Below, in pieces: positions 30,029 to 39,683 of a DNA stretch of 64,000 bases. The first letter of the stretch is position 1. Each line of letters starts with the position of its first letter. The stretch spans positions 8,308,001-8,372,000 of the forward strand of contig NZ_CP102512.1 in the NCBI RefSeq assembly GCF_024612015.1, written 5' to 3'. This DNA is from Streptomyces sp. CA-210063. GTDB lineage: Bacteria; Actinomycetota; Actinomycetes; Streptomycetales; Streptomycetaceae. The notes beneath the pieces were generated by a model that had not been told where the DNA came from, did no database searches, and saw only the letters and a list, made by a program, of their open reading frames with translations. A program made the position numbers and the translations under genes.

Positions 30029-30415
30029 GGGGTCTCCACATCATCCGGAAACGAGAACCGGCCCGGCAGAGTCCGCCTGGGCAGGTACATGACGTTGGTG
30101 GTGCAGCCCGAAGCTATCCCTCGTCCTCGCTGGCCAGCAATGACTTCGGGGCCGGGCGGCCGAAGTAGAGGGGTAACCCTCGAAGTCGCCGCACCTCACG
30201 ACGGTTTCCGAATCGGTTTTCGAAAGAGACGCGCACGGTTGAACCGGTCCTCGCGCGCCGCCGTGACGTTGTGCAGGGAGCCCGAGCACGATCGTGCACC
30301 CGTCACCGTGAGGAACAGAGCCGACCCCATGTCCGTATCCAACCCGTCCCCAGATCCGACGGCGAAAACGTCACCAACCACCGTCGCGACCGCCGCAAAG
30401 ACGCGAGGAGACTCC
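30029..30415. other. Divergent intergenic region, 387 bp
   Basis: Must hold the promoters of the subtilase (minus) and the DUF485/symporter operon (plus). CGGTTT is repeated at 30202 and 30214, next to a TTCGAAA word, and GAGGG-GTAA-CCCTC lies near 30165. If the DUF485 gene starts at the upstream ATG (30329), 87 bp of it is coding. No other gene seen. Confidence 0.5.
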
Positions 30416-30772
30416 GTGGCAACCGACGCACCGCCCCCCTCGAAGGCAGAACACCATCTCCCTTCCACCGAGGAGTTCGCCGCGGTCCAGGAGAGCGCTG
30501 AGTTCGGTGAACTGCGCCGCTCCTACCGCTCGTTCGCCTTCCCGCTGACCGTGGGCTTCATCGCCTGGTACCTGCTGTACGTCCTGCTCTCCAACTACGC
30601 GGGCGACTTCATGGGCACCAAGCTCTTCGGCAACATCAACGTCGCCTTCGTCCTCGGCGTCGCCCAGTTCGTCACCACATTCCTCATCGCCTGGTGGTAC
30701 TCGAAGCACGCCGCCGAGAAGCTCGACCCCAAGGCCGAGGCGATCAAGTCCCGGATGGAGGGCGGCGCATGA
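30416..30772 (+). CDS. DUF485 small membrane protein, partner of the symporter
   Basis: 118 aa from GTG 30416. Two TM helices (about 47-70, FPLTVGFIAWYLLYVLLSNY; and 85-105, VAFVLGVAQFVTTFLIAWWY) in the typical DUF485 pattern. DUF485 proteins (YjcH in E. coli) are encoded directly before acetate/SSS symporters, as here. GTG 30416 has GAGGAG 5 bp upstream; ATG 30329 would add 29 residues but lacks a good ribosome-binding site. The stop overlaps the symporter ATG by 4 bp. Confidence 0.85.
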   Translation: MATDAPPPSKAEHHLPSTEEFAAVQESAEFGELRRSYRSFAFPLTVGFIAWYLLYVLLSNYAGDFMGTKLFGNINVAFVLGVAQFVTTFLIAWWYSKHAAEKLDPKAEAIKSRMEGGA

Positions 30773-32394
30773 GCCCCGTACAGCAGACATTCCTCGCCGC
30801 GAACGAGGCCAGCGAGCACCGGCCGCTGATCATCACCCTGTTCGGGCTGTTCGTCCTCGCGACGCTCGCCATCACCATCTGGGCCGGCCGTCAGACCAAG
30901 GACGCCGCCGACTTCTACGCGGGCGGACGGCAGTTCAGCGCCTTCCAGAACGGTCTCGCGGTCTCCGGCGACTACATGTCCGCCGCGTCGTTCCTCGGCA
31001 TCGCGGGCGCGATCGCCCTCTTCGGCTACGACGGCTTCCTGTACTCCATCGGCTTCCTGGTCGCCTGGCTGGTCGCCCTGCTCCTGGTCGCCGAGCCACT
31101 GAGGAACTCCGGCCGCTACACCATGGGCGACGTCCTCGCGTACCGCATGCGCCAGCGCCCGGTCCGCACCGCGGCCGGCACCTCCACGATCGTCGTGTCG
31201 ATCTTCTATCTGCTGGCCCAGATGGCGGGCGCGGGCGTCCTCGTCTCGCTGCTCCTCGGCATCACGTCCGACGCGGGCAAGATCCTCATCGTCGCCCTCG
31301 TCGGCATCCTGATGATCGTCTATGTCTCCATCGGCGGTATGAAGGGCACCACCTGGGTCCAGATGGTGAAGGCCGTGCTGCTGATCAGCGGCACGATCCT
31401 CATTACGTTCCTGGTGCTGCTGAAGTTCAACTTCAACATCTCCGATCTGCTGGGCACCGCCGCCGAGAACAGCGGCAAGGGCGCGGCCTTCCTGGAGCCC
31501 GGCCTCCAGTACGGCGCGACCGGCACCTCCAAGCTGGACTTCATCTCCCTCGGCATCGCCCTGGTGCTCGGCACCGCCGGTCTGCCGCACATCCTGATCC
31601 GCTTCTACACGGTGCCCAACGCCAAGGCCGCCCGTAAGTCCGTGAACTGGGCCATCGGCATCATCGGCGGCTTCTACCTGATGACCATCGCGCTCGGCTT
31701 CGGCGCCGCCGCGCTGATCTCCCAGGAAGAGATCATCGCCTCCAACCCGTCGGGCAACACGGCGGCCCCGCTGCTCGCCCTGCACCTGGGCGGCGTCGAC
31801 TCGGCCTGGGGCGCGATCCTGCTGGCCACGATCTCGGCGGTGGCCTTCGCGACGATCCTCGCCGTGGTGGCGGGCCTCACCCTGGCCTCGTCCTCCTCCT
31901 TCGCGCACGACATCTACGCCAACGTCATCCGCAAGGGGCAGGCCTCCGGCGCCGAGGAGGTCCGCGCGGCCCGCTGGGCGACCGTCTTCATCGGCGTCAT
32001 CTCCATCGGGCTCGGCAGCCTCGCCCGCGACCTGAACGTGGCCGGCCTGGTCGCCCTCGCCTTCGCGGTCGCGGCCTCCGCCAACCTGCCGACCATCCTC
32101 TACAGCCTCTTCTGGAAGAAGTTCACCACCCAGGGCGCGCTGTGGTCGATCTACGGCGGTCTGATCGTCGCCGTCGGCCTGGTGCTGTTCTCGCCCGTCG
32201 TCTCCGGCGACCCGAAGGCGATGTTCCCGGGCGTCGACTTCGCCTGGTTCCCGCTGAAGAACCCGGGCATCATCTCCATCCCGTTCGGCTTCCTGATGGG
32301 CTGGCTGGGCACCGTCCTGTCCAAGGAGGAGCCCGACACCGGAAAGTACGCCGAGCTGGAGGTCCGGTCCCTCACGGGCACCGGCGCCCACTGA
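30769..32394 (+). CDS. Acetate/monocarboxylate-type sodium:solute symporter (ActP-like)
   Basis: 541 aa with about 13 TM helices. SSS features include DFYAGGRQFSAFQNGLAVSGDYMSAASFLG, in parts DFYAGGRQFSAFQNGLA and SGDYMSAASFLG, plus YTMGDVLAYRM and LPHILIRFYTVPNAKAARKS, which are closer to ActP (acetate permease) than to proline carriers. ATG overlaps the DUF485 stop. A second SSS carrier, of a different branch, is at 12328-13884. Confidence 0.92.
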   Translation: MSPVQQTFLAANEASEHRPLIITLFGLFVLATLAITIWAGRQTKDAADFYAGGRQFSAFQNGLAVSGDYMSAASFLGIAGAIALFGYDGFLYSIGFLVAWLVALLLVAEPLRNSGRYTMGDVLAYRMRQRPVRTAAGTSTIVVSIFYLLAQMAGAGVLVSLLLGITSDAGKILIVALVGILMIVYVSIGGMKGTTWVQMVKAVLLISGTILITFLVLLKFNFNISDLLGTAAENSGKGAAFLEPGLQYGATGTSKLDFISLGIALVLGTAGLPHILIRFYTVPNAKAARKSVNWAIGIIGGFYLMTIALGFGAAALISQEEIIASNPSGNTAAPLLALHLGGVDSAWGAILLATISAVAFATILAVVAGLTLASSSSFAHDIYANVIRKGQASGAEEVRAARWATVFIGVISIGLGSLARDLNVAGLVALAFAVAASANLPTILYSLFWKKFTTQGALWSIYGGLIVAVGLVLFSPVVSGDPKAMFPGVDFAWFPLKNPGIISIPFGFLMGWLGTVLSKEEPDTGKYAELEVRSLTGTGAH

Positions 32395-32590
32395 GCACCG
32401 CGCCCTGTTGATTCCGGCTTCGCGCGGGGCCGTCGTAGCGACCTACGGCGGCCCCGCGCCGCGTCTTGTGGGAACGGGCCGGTGTTGTTGTCAGTGCGGT
32501 CACGTAGGCTCGCAGGTGTCGGAGAATCGGGGATCCGCGAGCGAGGACCGAGAATCGTTCGTGATCCGTAGAACGAGGGAGGGGGCCCAC

Positions 32591-33580
32591 GTGCTCATCG
32601 ACACCTACGGCCGAGTGGCCACCGACCTGAGGGTCTCGCTGACCGACCGGTGCAATCTGCGCTGCACCTACTGCATGCCCGAGGAGGGCCTGCAGTGGCT
32701 CGCCAAGCCCGACCTGCTCACGGACGACGAGATCGTCCGCCTCATCGACATAGCCGTCCGGACCCTGGGCATCACCGAGGTCCGCTTCACCGGCGGTGAG
32801 CCCCTGCTCCGCCCCGGCCTGGTCGGCATAGTGGAGCGTGTGGCGGCGCTCGCCCCCCGCCCCCAGATGTCCCTCACCACCAACGGCATCGGCCTCAAGC
32901 GCACGGCGACGGCCCTGAAGGCGGCCGGCCTGGACCGGGTGAACGTCTCGCTGGACACCATCCGCCCGGACGTCTTCAAGACCCTGACCCGCCGGGACCG
33001 CCACAAGGACGTCCTCGAAGGCCTGGCCGCCGCCCGCGACGCGGGGCTCACCCCCGTCAAGGTCAATTCCGTCCTGATGCCGGGCCTGAACGAGAACGAG
33101 GCCCCGGACCTCCTCGCCTGGGCCGTCGAGCACGACTACGAGCTGCGCTTCATCGAGCAGATGCCCCTGGACGCCCAGCACGGCTGGAAGCGCGACGGCA
33201 TGGTGACGGCGGGCGACATCCTGACCTCGCTGCGCACCCGCTTCGACCTCACCCCCGAGGGCTCCGAGATACGCGGCTCGGCCCCGGCCGAGCGCTGGCT
33301 CGTCGACGGCGGCCCCCACCGCGTGGGCGTCATCGCCTCCGTCACCCGCCCCTTCTGCTCCGCCTGCGACCGCACCCGCCTCACCGCCGACGGCCAGGTC
33401 CGCACCTGCCTCTTCGCCCGCGAGGAAACCGACCTCAGGGCCGCGCTGCGCTCGGGCGCCCCCGACGAGGAGATCGCCCGCATCTGGCGCCTGGCGATGT
33501 GGGGCAAGAAGGCGGGCGCGGGCCTGGACGACCCGTCCTTCGTCCAGCCGGACCGGCCGATGTCGGCGATCGGAGGCTGA
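32591..33580 (+). CDS. moaA: GTP 3',8-cyclase MoaA
   Basis: 329 aa radical-SAM enzyme for the first step of molybdenum cofactor synthesis. CNLRCTYC near residue 20 binds the SAM [4Fe-4S] cluster; TGGEPLLRPGL follows; the C-terminal FCSACDRTRLTADGQVRTCLF region supplies the second cluster (Cys in FCSAC and RTCLF). It ends in Gly-Gly, as required in MoaA. GTG at 32591 with GGAGGGGG upstream is chosen over the longer frame. No other moa genes nearby. Confidence 0.95.
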   Translation: MLIDTYGRVATDLRVSLTDRCNLRCTYCMPEEGLQWLAKPDLLTDDEIVRLIDIAVRTLGITEVRFTGGEPLLRPGLVGIVERVAALAPRPQMSLTTNGIGLKRTATALKAAGLDRVNVSLDTIRPDVFKTLTRRDRHKDVLEGLAAARDAGLTPVKVNSVLMPGLNENEAPDLLAWAVEHDYELRFIEQMPLDAQHGWKRDGMVTAGDILTSLRTRFDLTPEGSEIRGSAPAERWLVDGGPHRVGVIASVTRPFCSACDRTRLTADGQVRTCLFAREETDLRAALRSGAPDEEIARIWRLAMWGKKAGAGLDDPSFVQPDRPMSAIGG

Positions 33581-33585
33581 CGGAA

Positions 33586-33617
33586 GCGCCCCTTGAGGGG
33601 CGCGGGGAACTGCGCGA
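33586..33617 (+). repeat. Dispersed repeat family B with a hairpin after moaA
   Basis: The 7-bp stem GCGCCCC-TTGA-GGGGCGC (33586-33603) overlaps the repeat core AGGGGCGCGGGG+AACTGCGCGA (33596-33617). It may act as the moaA terminator. Confidence 0.65.
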
Positions 33618-33659
33618 GAAACCACGAACAACCCGCAGCCGCCGGTCCACCCATGGCCC

Positions 33660-33899
33660 CTACCCCTGAGGCGCTTCCCAGTCCTCCAGCGTGACGACAT
33701 CCTTCAGAAACCCCCGCACGCCCAAGAACTGAGACAGGTGCTCCCGGTGCTCGTCGCACGCGAGCCACGTCTTGCGCCGCTCCGGCGTGTGCAGCTTCGG
33801 GTTGTTCCAAGCGAGCACCCAGACCGCGTCGGCACGGCAGCCCTTGGCCGAACAGATGGGGGAGGCGGGATCGGAGCCGGGGACATGGAGGATGTTCAC
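33660..33899 (-). CDS. Small conserved actinobacterial protein (79 aa)
   Basis: Starts GTG at 33899 (GGATG-like weak ribosome-binding site). Contains ICSAKGCRADAVWVLAWNNPKLH and a C-terminal TWLACDEHREHL: three Cys and two His could bind one metal. I have seen the label acetone carboxylase on similar short Streptomyces proteins, which the sequence does not support. Function unknown. Confidence 0.75.
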   Translation of the reverse strand: MNILHVPGSDPASPICSAKGCRADAVWVLAWNNPKLHTPERRKTWLACDEHREHLSQFLGVRGFLKDVVTLEDWEAPQG

Positions 33900-33925
33900 A
33901 CGTCGACCCTAGCCGCAGAAAAGGC

Positions 33926-33961
33926 GACGCCGAGCAGCCACGGGGGGAGCTGCCCGGCGTC
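33926..33961 (-). terminator. Minus-strand terminator with T-run after the DUF3099 gene
   Basis: GACGCCG-A-GCAG pairs with CTGC-C-CGGCGTC (11 pairs, one mismatch). Read on the minus strand it is followed by GCCTTTTCTG, giving a short T-run. Confidence 0.6.
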
Positions 33962-34107
33962 GGTCTGTCGCTCCGACGGGGGATGCGGAGCGCGTACGAA
34001 GTATGTCACGGGTAACCGTCTGCCCGGCACAGGAACTACATGATTGATCTGAGCTTTTCTTGAGCTTGGCGGGTGGCCGGCTTCCGCTTCGGCTGGATTC
34101 CCGGTGC

Positions 34108-34530
34108 TCAGGCCCGCTCGCGCGGCTCGCTCGGCCGACCACCCGCGGGATCGTCCGCGACGTCCTCCGGGAAGGATTCCGCGAGGCGTTCCTCGGCCTG
34201 GAATTCGCCCGAGCGTGAGGCGTCCGTGTCCGGGGCCGGGGCGATCATCGGACGCATGGGAGCGGTGACGAAGGTGGACGGCAGCGAGGGCGCGTTCTCA
34301 CGGCCCGCGTTGGCGATCACCACGGCGATGTACGGCAGCACCGCTCCCAGCACCAGTGCGACGACCGCGACGTGCCGTTCGACGTTCCAGAGGGTCGCGG
34401 CGGCGATCACCGAGAGGGTGCGGACGGACATCGAGATGACGTAGCGCCGCTGTCGGCCGCGCACGTCGTCGGTGAGACCCTGCCGGGCGCCTGTGATCCG
34501 GAAGACCTCGACGTCGCCATGCTTCCGCAT
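34108..34530 (-). CDS. DUF3099 family membrane protein
   Basis: 140 aa. N-terminal part FRITGARQGLTDDVRGRQRRY and SMSVRTLSVIAAATLWN, then two TM helices (about 35-53 and 58-80, VAVVALVLGAVLPYIAVVIAN) and a long acidic, disordered C-terminus (90-140). This is the DUF3099 pattern of actinobacteria. ATG at 34530. Function unknown. Confidence 0.82.
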   Translation of the reverse strand: MRKHGDVEVFRITGARQGLTDDVRGRQRRYVISMSVRTLSVIAAATLWNVERHVAVVALVLGAVLPYIAVVIANAGRENAPSLPSTFVTAPMRPMIAPAPDTDASRSGEFQAEERLAESFPEDVADDPAGGRPSEPRERA

Positions 34531-34776
34531 CACGTTCCACCACCCGCCTGTATCGGAGCTCCCCGGCCCGTGCCCCGCCCCTGCCCGTTCGGGGGAACGG
34601 GGTCCGGACAAGCTCCACGTTACGCCGCGTCTGCGCCGCCTACGAGACCGGGTCATCTTCCACCAGGAGGGGAGGGAATGCGCCGTAGCGCGTACGGCCG
34701 CGCCCGACATGCGGCGTACCGCGGGCGGGCCGACACTGGGCGTAATGCTCACGTAGAGCCGTACGAGGAGGCAGCC

Positions 34777-35055
34777 ATGGGCTGGTTGTGGGCGATCATC
34801 GTGGGATTCGTCCTGGGCCTGCTGGCCAAGGCGATCATTCCGGGTAAACAGCACAGCCCGCTCTGGCTGACGACGATCTTCGGCATCATCGGCGCGATCG
34901 TCGGCAACGCGTTGGCCCGGGCCTTCGGCATCGACGAGACCCGAGGCATCGACTGGGGCCGCCACGCCCTCCAGCTGGCAGCCGCGGTGGTCATCGTCTT
35001 CGTGGGCGACATGGCCTACACGGCAACCCTGGGCAAGAGAAAAGAACGAGCCTGA
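34777..35055 (+). CDS. GlsB/YeaQ/YmgE family stress membrane protein
   Basis: 92 aa, three TM segments: GWLWAIIVGFVLGLLAKAI, SPLWLTTIFGIIGAIVGNAL and ALQLAAAVVIVFVGDMAY. The family (transglycosylase-associated protein, GlsB) accompanies Gls24/Asp23 stress proteins in Firmicutes; here it stands alone, 29 kb from the Asp23 operon. ATG with GAGGAG upstream. Confidence 0.9.
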   Translation: MGWLWAIIVGFVLGLLAKAIIPGKQHSPLWLTTIFGIIGAIVGNALARAFGIDETRGIDWGRHALQLAAAVVIVFVGDMAYTATLGKRKERA

Positions 35056-35065
35056 GCCCCGAAAA

Positions 35066-35139
35066 GGGGCGCGGGGCTGTTTCGATATGCGGCTCCGCCG
35101 CGCGGGCGCGCCAAGCCACGACGCAGCGGCACCCGCCAG
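35066..35139 (+). repeat. Dispersed intergenic repeat, family A
   Basis: GGGGCGCGGGGCTGTTTCG + ATATGCGGCTCCGCCGCG, extended by GGGCGCGCCAAGCCACGACG and CGCAGCGGCACCCGCC. The last block is also found in the family C element at 46499 and 57338, so the families share modules. Confidence 0.75.
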
Positions 35140-35160
35140 TCCCCCACGCCCCTACGGCGC

Positions 35161-36429
35161 CTAGGCCCCAGCCACCTCGACAGCGGCCAGATTCTTCTTC
35201 CCCCGCCGCAGCACCAGCCACCGCCCGTGAATCAGCTCTTCCCGGGACGGAACCGCATCCTCGGCGGTGATCTTGACGTTGTTCACGTACGCCCCGCCCT
35301 CCTTCACCGTCCGTCGCCCCGCGGACTTGCTCGGCACCAGCCCGACCTCGGCGAACAGATCGACAACCGGGGCCAGCTCGGCAACCTTGGCATGCGGCAC
35401 CTCCGAGAGGGCCGCAGCCAACGTCCGCTCGTCCAGCTCCGCCAGCTCACCCTGCCCGAAGAGGGCGCGGGACGCGGCGATCACGGCAGCGGTCTGATCG
35501 GCGCCGTGCACCAGCGTCGTCAGCTCCTCCGCCAGCGCGCGCTGCGCGGCACGCGCCTGCGGCCGCTCCTCCGTCTGCTGCTCCAACTCCTCAAGCTCCG
35601 CACGGGACTTGAAGGACAGGATCCGCATGTACCGGGTGATGTCCCGGTCGTCCACGTTCAGCCAGAACTGGTAGAACGCGTACGGCGTCGTCATCTCCGG
35701 GTCGAGCCAGACGGCGCCGCCCTCGGTCTTGCCGAACTTGGTGCCGTCCGCCTTGGTCATCAGCGGAGTGGCCAGCGCGTGCGCCTCCACGCCGGGCTCC
35801 AGCCGGTGGATCAGGTCCAGGCCGGCCGTGAGGTTGCCCCACTGGTCGCTGCCGCCCTGCTGGAGCGTGCAGCCGTACCTCCGGTAGAGCTGGAGGAAGT
35901 CCATGCCCTGGAGGATCTGGTAGCTGAACTCGGTGTAGCTGATGCCCTGGTCGGACTCCAGCCGGCGGGCGACGGAGTCCTTCGTCAGCATCTTGTTGAC
36001 GCGGAAGTGCTTGCCGATGTCCCGCAGGAACTCGATGGCGGAGAGGCCCTCGGTCCAGTCGAGGTTGTTGACCATGACGGCCGCGTTCTCGCCCTCGAAG
36101 GACAGGAACGGCTCGATCTGGGCGCGCAGCCTGCCGACCCAGCCGGCGACGGTCTCCGGGTCGTTCAGCGTGCGCTCCGCCGTCGGGCGGGGGTCGCCGA
36201 TCAGGCCCGTCGCGCCGCCGACCAGCGCCAGCGGCCGGTGTCCGGCCTGCTGGAGCCGACGCACGGTGAGCACCTGCACCAGGTGCCCGACGTGCAGGGA
36301 CGGCGCGGTCGGGTCGAAGCCGCAATAGAACGTGACGGGACCGTCCGCGAGCGCCTTGCGCAAAGCGTCCTCGTCGGTGGACAGGGCGAACAGCCCCCGC
36401 CACTTCAGCTCGTCGACGATGTCCGTCAC
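35161..36429 (-). CDS. tyrS: Tyrosine--tRNA ligase
   Basis: 422 aa class I synthetase of the TyrRS 1 type. The HIGH-like motif is PSLHVGHLV near residue 45; the KMSKS-like motif is KFGKTEGG around 230. [18 protein letters not shown] gives the tyrosine-binding residues. A C-terminal S4-like RNA-binding domain ([16 protein letters not shown]) is complete. GTG start at 36429. No T-box leader was seen upstream. Confidence 0.95.
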   Translation of the reverse strand: MTDIVDELKWRGLFALSTDEDALRKALADGPVTFYCGFDPTAPSLHVGHLVQVLTVRRLQQAGHRPLALVGGATGLIGDPRPTAERTLNDPETVAGWVGRLRAQIEPFLSFEGENAAVMVNNLDWTEGLSAIEFLRDIGKHFRVNKMLTKDSVARRLESDQGISYTEFSYQILQGMDFLQLYRRYGCTLQQGGSDQWGNLTAGLDLIHRLEPGVEAHALATPLMTKADGTKFGKTEGGAVWLDPEMTTPYAFYQFWLNVDDRDITRYMRILSFKSRAELEELEQQTEERPQARAAQRALAEELTTLVHGADQTAAVIAASRALFGQGELAELDERTLAAALSEVPHAKVAELAPVVDLFAEVGLVPSKSAGRRTVKEGGAYVNNVKITAEDAVPSREELIHGRWLVLRRGKKNLAAVEVAGA

Positions 36430-36508
36430 GGTTCTCGTGTCTCCTCGATGGTCTTCGCAGGTGTTCGCCCGGCAGTCGGGTGACAGCCGACCACGAACGC
36501 CTACGAGG

Positions 36509-37912
36509 TTATACGCCCTGACTGACAGAACTCATATTGAAATCCGGCACCCGCAGCGCGGGCATCGCGGCCCTGGTGAAGTAGTCGCTCCACTCGCGCG
36601 GCAGCGTCTTCTCCGTGCGCCCGGCCTCCGTGGCCCGGCCGAGCAGGTCCACCGGCGACTCGTTGAACCGGAAGTTGTTGACCTCGCCGGTGACCTCTCC
36701 GTTCTCCACGAGATAGACGCCGTCCCGGGTCAGCCCGGTCAGCAACAGCGTCGCCGGGTCGACCTCGCGGATGTACCACAGACACGTCAGCAGCAGCCCG
36801 CGCTCCGTGTTCGCGACCATCTCCGCCAGAGAGCGGTCGTCGCCGCCGTCCAGGATCAGGTTGCCGATCGTCGGCACCACCGGCAGCCCGGTCAGGCCCG
36901 CGCTGTGCCGGGTGGTCGGGAGGTTCGTGATCTCGCCGCCGCTGATCCACTCGGTCGCCTTCAGTGGCAGCCCGTTGTCGAACACCGAGCTGTCGCCCCC
37001 GGAGGAGTGGGCCAGCACGAAGGGCGCGGACTCCAGGCCCGGCTCGTTCGGGTCGCTGCGCAGGGCCAGCGGCAGCTCGGTCAGCCGGTCACCGATCCGT
37101 GTACCGCCGCCGGGCTTGCTGAACACCGTCCGGCCCTCGGCCGCGTCCCGCGCCGACGCCGACCACATCTGGTAGATCAGCAGGTCCGCCACGGCCGTCG
37201 GCGGCAGCAGCGTCTCGTACCGTCCGGCGGGCAGCGGCACCCGCCGCTCGGCCCAGCCCAGCCGTACGGCCAGCTCGGCGTCCAGGGTCGCCGGGTCCAC
37301 GTCCTTGAAGTCGCGCGTCGATCGTCCCGCCCAGGCCGAACGCGTACGGTCCGGGGACTTGGCGTTCAGCTCCAGCGTCCCGTTCGGCTGATCATGGCGG
37401 AGCCGCAGCCCCGTGGACGTACCGAGGTAACTCGACACCAGCTCGTGGTTGGCGAAGCCGTACAGCTCGCGGCCGCCCGCACGCGCGCGTGCGAACGACT
37501 CGCCGAGCGCCGGCGCGAAGTCGGCGAACACGGCGGAGGAGGTCTCGGCGGGCGCGTCCGTGAAGTCGGGGGAGTGCTGCACGCCCGTGATCAGCGGCTG
37601 GGCGTCCTCGGCGGGTCCTCCGCCGCGCGCGGCGGCCTCGGCGGCGCGTACCAGCGGCTCCAGCTCCTCGGCGGTCACGGCGGACCGCGACACGACCCCG
37701 GAGGCGGTGCCCTCCTTGCCGTCGACGGTGGCGACGACGGTCACCGACCGCCCACGGGTGACCCCGTTCGTCGTCAGCGCGTTGCCCGCCCAGCGCAGGT
37801 TCGCCGTCGAGTACTCGTCGGCGATCACCACACAGCCGTCGGACCGCGACAGCTCAAGAGCCCGCTCGACGATCTCGTGCGGCTTGTGCGCCTTGTTGTT
37901 CCCCGCGCTCAT
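36509..37912 (-). CDS. TldE/PmbA family metallopeptidase subunit
   Basis: 467 aa. The U62 (TldE/PmbA) fold is seen in [22 protein letters not shown] near the N-terminus and in [16 protein letters not shown] and [15 protein letters not shown] near the C-terminus. TldE lacks the zinc motif and pairs with TldD in a heterodimeric protease. The ATG overlaps the tldD stop by 4 bp (ATGA at 37909-37912). Confidence 0.92.
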   Translation of the reverse strand: MSAGNNKAHKPHEIVERALELSRSDGCVVIADEYSTANLRWAGNALTTNGVTRGRSVTVVATVDGKEGTASGVVSRSAVTAEELEPLVRAAEAAARGGGPAEDAQPLITGVQHSPDFTDAPAETSSAVFADFAPALGESFARARAGGRELYGFANHELVSSYLGTSTGLRLRHDQPNGTLELNAKSPDRTRSAWAGRSTRDFKDVDPATLDAELAVRLGWAERRVPLPAGRYETLLPPTAVADLLIYQMWSASARDAAEGRTVFSKPGGGTRIGDRLTELPLALRSDPNEPGLESAPFVLAHSSGGDSSVFDNGLPLKATEWISGGEITNLPTTRHSAGLTGLPVVPTIGNLILDGGDDRSLAEMVANTERGLLLTCLWYIREVDPATLLLTGLTRDGVYLVENGEVTGEVNNFRFNESPVDLLGRATEAGRTEKTLPREWSDYFTRAAMPALRVPDFNMSSVSQGV

Positions 37913-39432
37913 CGACCGGCCTCCTGCGTGGTGTTCAGAATGTTGACGCCCTTGAAGAGGGCCGACGGGCAGCCGTGCGACACCGCGGCGACCTGGCCCG
38001 GCTGGGCCTTCCCACAGTTGAAGGCACCGCCCAGGACGTACGTCTGCGGCCCGCCGACGGCCGCCATGGACCCCCAGAAGTCGGTCGTCGTCGCCTGGTA
38101 CGCGACGTCCCGCAGCTGCCCGGTGATCCGCCCGTTCTCGATCTTGAAGAACCGCTGCCCGGTGAACTGGAAGTTGTACCGCTGCATGTCGATGGACCAC
38201 GACCGGTCCCCGACCACATAGACCCCCCGCTCGACCCCGCCGATCAGATCCTCGGTCGACATCCCGGCCGGGTCCGGCTTCAGCGACACATTGGCCATGC
38301 GTTGCACGGGCACATGCCCGGGGGAGTCGGCGTACGCGCAGCCGTTGGAGCGACCGAGGTCGGTCAGCCTGGCGATGCGCCGGTCCAGCTGGTAGCCGAC
38401 GAGGGTCCCGTCCCTGACGAGATCCCAGCTCTGGCACTCCACCCCCTCGTCGTCGTAACCGATGGTCGCCAGGCCGTGCTCGGCGGTGCGGTCACCGGTG
38501 ACGTTCATCAGCTCGGAGCCGTAGCGCAGCTTGCCGAGCTTGTCGAAGGTGGCGAAGGAGGTGCCGGCGTAGGCGGCCTCGTAACCGAGCGCGCGGTCCA
38601 GCTCGGTGGCGTGACCGATGGACTCGTGGATGGTCAGCCACAGGTTGGACGGGTCGACGACCAGGTCGTAGACGCCCGCCTCGACGCTCGGCGCCCGCAT
38701 CTTCTCGGCGAGCAGCTCCGGGATCCGCGCCAGCTCGTCGTCCCAGTCCCAGCCGGTGCCCGTCAGATACTCCCAGCCGCGCCCGACCGGCGGCGCCAGC
38801 GTCCGCATCGAGTCGAACTCACCGCTGGACTCGTCGACCGACACGGCGGTCAGCGACGGATGCAGCCGTACGCGCTGCTGGGTGGTCACGGTCCCGGCGG
38901 TGTCCGCGTAGAACTTGTTCTCGTGCACCGTGAGCAGCGAGGCGTCCACATGGTTGATCCCGTCGGCCGCCAGCAGCCGCGCACTCCAGTCCGCCAGCAG
39001 CGCGGACTTCTCCTCGTCGGGTACGGCGAAGGGATCGATCTCGTACGAGGAGATCCACGTCTTCTCCGCGTGCACGGGCTCGTCCGCCAGCTCGACCCTC
39101 TCGTCCGACCCGGCGGCCTTGATGACCTGCGCGGACAGCTTGGCCATCGCCACGGCCTGCGAGGCGACCTTCGCGGCGGCGTCCATCGTCAGGTCCACAC
39201 CGGACGCGAACCCCCAGGTCCCGCCGTGCACCACCCGCACCGCGTACCCGAGGTCGGTCGTGTCCGACGACCCGGCGGGCTTGGCGTCCCGCAGCCGCCA
39301 GGACGCACTGCGCACCCGCTCGAACCGGAAGTCCGCGTGGTCGGCGCCGAGAGCACGGGCGCGGGCGAGCGCGGCGTCGGCCAGGGCCCTTAGCGGTAGT
39401 GCCGTGAAGGCTTCGTCGATGGAATGGGGCAC
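37909..39432 (-). CDS. tldD: TldD family zinc metallopeptidase subunit
   Basis: 507 aa. The zinc motif HExxxH is IHESIGHATELDRALGYE near residue 260; the C-terminal SHGCPSALFKGVNILNTTQEAG is family-typical. TldD/TldE cleaves unfolded peptides and matures some RiPPs (microcin B17, for example). No RiPP precursor is seen nearby, so a general role is likely. GTG at 39432 has GGGAG upstream; the frame is open to 39552. Confidence 0.93.
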   Translation of the reverse strand: MPHSIDEAFTALPLRALADAALARARALGADHADFRFERVRSASWRLRDAKPAGSSDTTDLGYAVRVVHGGTWGFASGVDLTMDAAAKVASQAVAMAKLSAQVIKAAGSDERVELADEPVHAEKTWISSYEIDPFAVPDEEKSALLADWSARLLAADGINHVDASLLTVHENKFYADTAGTVTTQQRVRLHPSLTAVSVDESSGEFDSMRTLAPPVGRGWEYLTGTGWDWDDELARIPELLAEKMRAPSVEAGVYDLVVDPSNLWLTIHESIGHATELDRALGYEAAYAGTSFATFDKLGKLRYGSELMNVTGDRTAEHGLATIGYDDEGVECQSWDLVRDGTLVGYQLDRRIARLTDLGRSNGCAYADSPGHVPVQRMANVSLKPDPAGMSTEDLIGGVERGVYVVGDRSWSIDMQRYNFQFTGQRFFKIENGRITGQLRDVAYQATTTDFWGSMAAVGGPQTYVLGGAFNCGKAQPGQVAAVSHGCPSALFKGVNILNTTQEAGR

Positions 39433-39683
39433 CGATGTCTCCCTGTTGCCGAGCGGTCGTGGTGGCCTGTCGGGTCCGATCATGTCGCGCCCGCGGGTGA
39501 GGGGACCACCTCTTTCCGGCTGCGGTCGGCGTGCTTTCTGTAGGGACCCCACAGCGAGGCCCCCGCGCCACTGTCACTGCCCCAATGCCCACATGACGGA
39601 CCGTACCGATAGGTTTTCGAGGAAGGCACCTGCCGTCCAGGCTTTCGGGCGGGTGTTCAGACCGCTAAGGAAAGGGTGATCCG

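Noticed and set aside
33909..34142. 77-codon minus-strand frame between two genes
   Set aside because: It contains the T-run terminator hairpin and overlaps the start of the DUF3099 tail; no family match.
36430..36508. T-box leader of tyrS
   Set aside because: The 79-bp gap is too short and lacks the T-box core.
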